A DNA stretch of 64,000 bases from NCBI RefSeq assembly GCF_963662255.1, contig NC_085067.1, positions 744,001-808,000 of the forward strand. Reading direction: 5' to 3'. This document shows, one piece after another, positions 60,850-64,000 of this stretch. Source of the stretch: Cinclus cinclus (lineage: Eukaryota > Chordata > Aves > Passeriformes > Cinclidae). The position numbers and the translations under genes are program-made. The notes beneath the pieces are model-generated. The model was not told the origin of the DNA. It saw only the letters and a program-made list of their open reading frames with translations, and made no database searches. How positions within the stretch are numbered: position 1 is the first letter of the stretch; each line of letters starts with the position of its first letter.

Positions 60850-63800
60850 AGTGTTACTTTCTATACCTGTGTAATTCAGCATTTCAATCCAGCAGTACCT
60901 GGTTTATGATTTTGAATTTGCTGTTAGTGAAGTTGTTCACAAAGAACTTGGAGAACGAGACCCTGCAAGCACCTCATTCTCTGTGATTTTGTATTAACAT
61001 CTCTATACGTCCCTCTCTCCTTAACATTACTTTTCTCCTTTTGCGTATCTAAGTCCTGCCCCTCTTCCTGATGAAGTGACTCTTCCTTGCTGTACGGACT
61101 TCAGAGAAGCGTCCAGCAGGATAATCAACTGCAGATAAAAGCTGTGATTTCATTCCAAAGCAGTGGCCTCACTGGTTGACGCATTGCAATAGCCGTGGGA
61201 TCAGCTATTCAGCTGTAGCAAGAGCCAGGAATTACCCCAGTGTGAGTGACGCCAGCAAAGCCTTTTTTAAATTATGCAGTGATACAAGTCAAAGGAAGAA
61301 GAAGGGAGAAGTTTGGAATGTTTTGGTGATGTGAACACTAGCACGGATTAGTGCTGCTTTGTATAAACTCCTCTAGCACATCCTAGCACTCATTTGAGAG
61401 AGCACAATACTGTCCTCCTCTGTCCATCCTCCACTGCCAGCAGAGGGAAGAGCCCTGAGCAACTCTCTGCAGCTAATCCCTGGACAACTCCGTGGAACAA
61501 GGCAGACTTGTAGCCAGTGAATATTGTGAAATGCTTCTTGGAATTGCTTATGGGTTGTGAATGTTTGAGCAGATTCACATAAGGATTCTCTGGAGGGTCT
61601 GAGCTTTGCTCAGAGCCAGCACACACTGCTCACCCTGGAGGCTTTTTCAGACAACCAACTGCAGCTTTGGGTTACTCAGCTTCACAGGGGTCTTACCATT
61701 CTGCTGCCTTTCTCACTTTCTTTATTCCTCCAGTCCACATTTTGTGCATTATGGACACAAAGGCAAAAAGGGGTATGTAAAACCCCAGGGGTTTTCAAGC
61801 TTGTTAGAAACTGTTTGGTTTCACAGGCTGTCCTGGGGACATTGGTAGCACCTTCTCTGTTCAGACAGGGCTGGAAGGGCCCTTGTCCTTGTGTCTGAAG
61901 CCAGAGTGGGAGGAGTGAAAAGCTGTGTTCTGTCTGCAAGCTGCCAACTCATCCTCTCTGCTCAGTAAAATGTATCTGTCCAAAATTCAGTCTAAACTTG
62001 AGAAGATAAAGAAGCCACGCTTTCCTTTCTTGGGACTCTTGCTGTGTTTATTTTCCTTGCAAGTGGTGCATGCAGGGTGATTTCTCAGCTGATTTTTCAG
62101 TTCTTCCTGGGTGAGGTGTAGCTGAGGGATCCAGAGTGTCACACCCCAGGCTGTCACATACTGCCAGGGCCTGAAGCGAGTGACTCAGGCTGATTTATGG
62201 GTTTTCCGTTCTCTTTCTTTAGGGATGCAGCTGCCAAACCTGTGCAGGGCTGCTCAGCTGGGAAGCTCACAAACTTGGTGCCATCTTTCTCCATCAAGTC
62301 TTTGCTCACTGCAATAAGCTTTCACAAGTGAAAGGGCTTTTGTCCTTTTTGCCTGTCCTGGAAATACCTTCAGGGATCCAAGCTATGGAGCTTTTCCCTG
62401 GGCTGCTGGAGCACCAGGATCTGCTGATTCCACATTTCTGTATTCTGGCACAGTGAATTCAGTTCTACCAATTTCCTTTGTCTTCTCTTTTTAAGGCCCA
62501 CAAGTTGTGTTCCTCCTCCTCACAGCTGTCATTCTGTAAAGCACTTCTGGCAAATTAGGAGCAGTTAGGGCCAATCATACTTAAGTCCAAGGTAGGTCAT
62601 CTGTGCAATAGTGCTTGCCATTAAAAATTATGCTATTTTTAGTCTACAGTGTTAATAATTCACAAGCTCCTGTTTGTTTTAAGAACCTCCTGGGGATGGA
62701 GAAAGTTCAGCCTCAGGTTGTGGAGGCAGAAGAGAAGGTGAAAGGAAAAACCAGACTGGAAGAAAGGAGGAGATGGCAAAAAAGGTTGAGGAGGAAAAGA
62801 GCTTGCGGTGAAGTGAATAGTGAGCAGCAGAGGATTGAGACAGGAAAGTGCTGCCAGGAACTGGACTTCAGTGATCCTTGTGAAATCCTTCCAGTTCAGG
62901 ACATTCTGGGATTCTGTGATCCTAGAGAGGTCCAAGTGACAGCCACCCCCAAGCTGCAGGGTTAAAAAACTCAGCATACAAGTGAAGCAACAGCCCAGCC
63001 CTGCAAGGAGCTGTTAGATTGCATGAGACCTTGCATATGAGGCTTTGCCAGCTCTTGCTCTGTAAATACATCCTCAAGACTCTCAGCAGTCTTTGGCCCT
63101 GAGTGTCTCCTGCCCCCCTTGCTGCAGTTGTTGTGCCATGAGGTGCTGCTGGGCCTGGCACTGTTCCAGCTGTTGCTTCATTTCAGGTACCTGTTGTTTG
63201 TGCCAGGTGACTATGAGCAGTATTGGCACCACTGGGGCCCTGGAGAGTTTGCAGTCTAAACAGACAAGGCAAACAGCAGCTGGGAGGAGGAACAGGGGGA
63301 TGAGGCCACTTTCTCAGGGTCATCACGGAGCAGCCAGGAGCATAACTGTGTGATTTTCCCACAGGCACCAGATAAGGCTGCTTCCCCTCCTGGAATTCTG
63401 GGCTGTCATTTCTCTCTCCCCTTTTGTCCATTGCTCTGTGACTTATTTACCATTGCTTCTTGTGAATAGTTTTAGGTGAATCTAAATTGACGTACATCTG
63501 GTACTTAAGGGGTTAATTTGTAAAGGTCTGCTAAAAGAGTGTACAGTGGAAAAGCTGCACAGATGGAATATCAGACTATGGGAATTTTTTTCTCTGCGTT
63601 CCTTTGGTCTCATTGGGATTTAGTAATTTTTGGAGCACGTCTTTGGATATAATAGAGCAGATGGCTCAGTGTATGTGGGGAATTCAGTGCTTCCATGATG
63701 AGTAGCTGCTCTGAAATAACAGAGACAGAAGTTTGGGGTTATTTCTTTTAGATTCAAACCATCCCTTCTCTTTAAACCAGCCACGGGTGCCTTGAAAGGG

Positions 63801-64000
63801 AGCTGCTTTTGGAAATATCTGTGCTAAATTTACCCTCTGAAGGTACAAGAGGTCTTATCCCAGATGGCTGAAGTGACACTGAGAGTTTTGAGCTGTCCTA
63901 AACAAGGACAGGGGAAAAGAAAGCTCTGCAAGCACTGAGGAGCTGAGTGCTCATTTCTCCTGGTCCCATCAGGCATTGGCCAAAACAGGCTGGGATTGGG
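60850..64000. other. Region upstream of WSB1
   Basis: Mixed-composition DNA right of the WSB1 CpG island. Apart from the CR1 fragment near 62.9 kb I see no gene, RNA gene or long repeat. The open frames here are at most 116 codons and unrecognised. Confidence 0.7.
62860..62930 (+). mobile_element. CR1 LINE 3'-end fragment
   Basis: GTGATCCTTGTGAAATCC followed by TTCCAGTTCAGGACATTC and TGGGATTCTGTGATCC matches, from memory, the 3' end of chicken-repeat-1 elements, including the start of the 8-bp ATTCTGTG-type tail. The upstream boundary is unclear and the element is truncated and non-functional. It supports a sauropsid, and most likely avian, genome. Confidence 0.7.

Noticed and set aside
59847..60874. 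Open frames of 294 and 341 codons on opposite strands
   Set aside because: They cover the WSB1 CpG island, the CGGCT repeat and intron 1. The composition is repeat-driven, and the real coding sequence here is only the 40-nt part of exon 1.
62615..62965. 116-codon plus-strand frame with a lysine/arginine-rich stretch
   Set aside because: Its last third is the CR1 3' end, and the basic stretch comes from purine-rich DNA. No family is recognised.
1..64000. tRNA, rRNA, CRISPR or bacterial-type features
   Set aside because: No tRNA-like cloverleaf boxes, rRNA stretches or spaced direct-repeat arrays of CRISPR type were seen. The tandem arrays have no unique spacers.

Overview
The window is vertebrate nuclear DNA, most likely from a bird, probably outside the chicken and duck group. 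It holds intron-split genes with vertebrate splice sites and CpG-island promoters. It also holds a fragment of a CR1 LINE 3' end (about 62.86-62.93 kb) and a short piece resembling an LTR common in bird genomes (about 33.60 kb). There are no operons, CRISPR arrays or bacterial features.

Two genes are supported, both on the minus strand. WSB1 (WD repeat and SOCS box protein 1) is complete. Nine coding exons run from 60318 down to 52903. Splicing them by reading-frame phase gives 1266 nt, or 421 codons plus a stop, equal to the length I know for human WSB1. KSR1 (kinase suppressor of Ras 1) is partial. Only its first two coding exons are here (29975-29751 and 2708-2568), separated by a 27 kb intron, and the gene continues off the left edge. 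The order WSB1 then KSR1 on the same strand matches the mammalian arrangement on human 17q11.2. WSB1 is the substrate receptor of an Elongin B/C-CUL5 ubiquitin ligase, and KSR1 is the scaffold of the RAF-MEK-ERK cascade. They are neighbours by synteny and I see no sign that they act together.

Layout: 1-2.57 kb is KSR1 intron 2; 2.57-2.71 kb is KSR1 exon 2; 2.71-29.75 kb is KSR1 intron 1; 29.75-30.17 kb is KSR1 exon 1 and its CpG island; 30.17-30.61 kb is a 19-bp minisatellite beside that promoter; 30.7-51.9 kb is intergenic DNA with no supported gene; 51.9-60.3 kb is WSB1, with a 16-bp minisatellite filling three quarters of intron 7; 60.3-60.85 kb is the WSB1 CpG-island promoter, which carries a pentanucleotide repeat; 60.9-64 kb is upstream DNA with the CR1 fragment.

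The observations most worth checking are a GC-AG intron in WSB1, the two minisatellites placed against functional sites (a splice donor and a promoter), a well-formed unassigned exon-like unit on the plus strand inside KSR1 intron 1, and a 223-codon non-repetitive open frame in the intergenic region. I found no convincing new biological system. Many long open frames here are by-products of stop-free tandem repeats or GC-rich promoter DNA.
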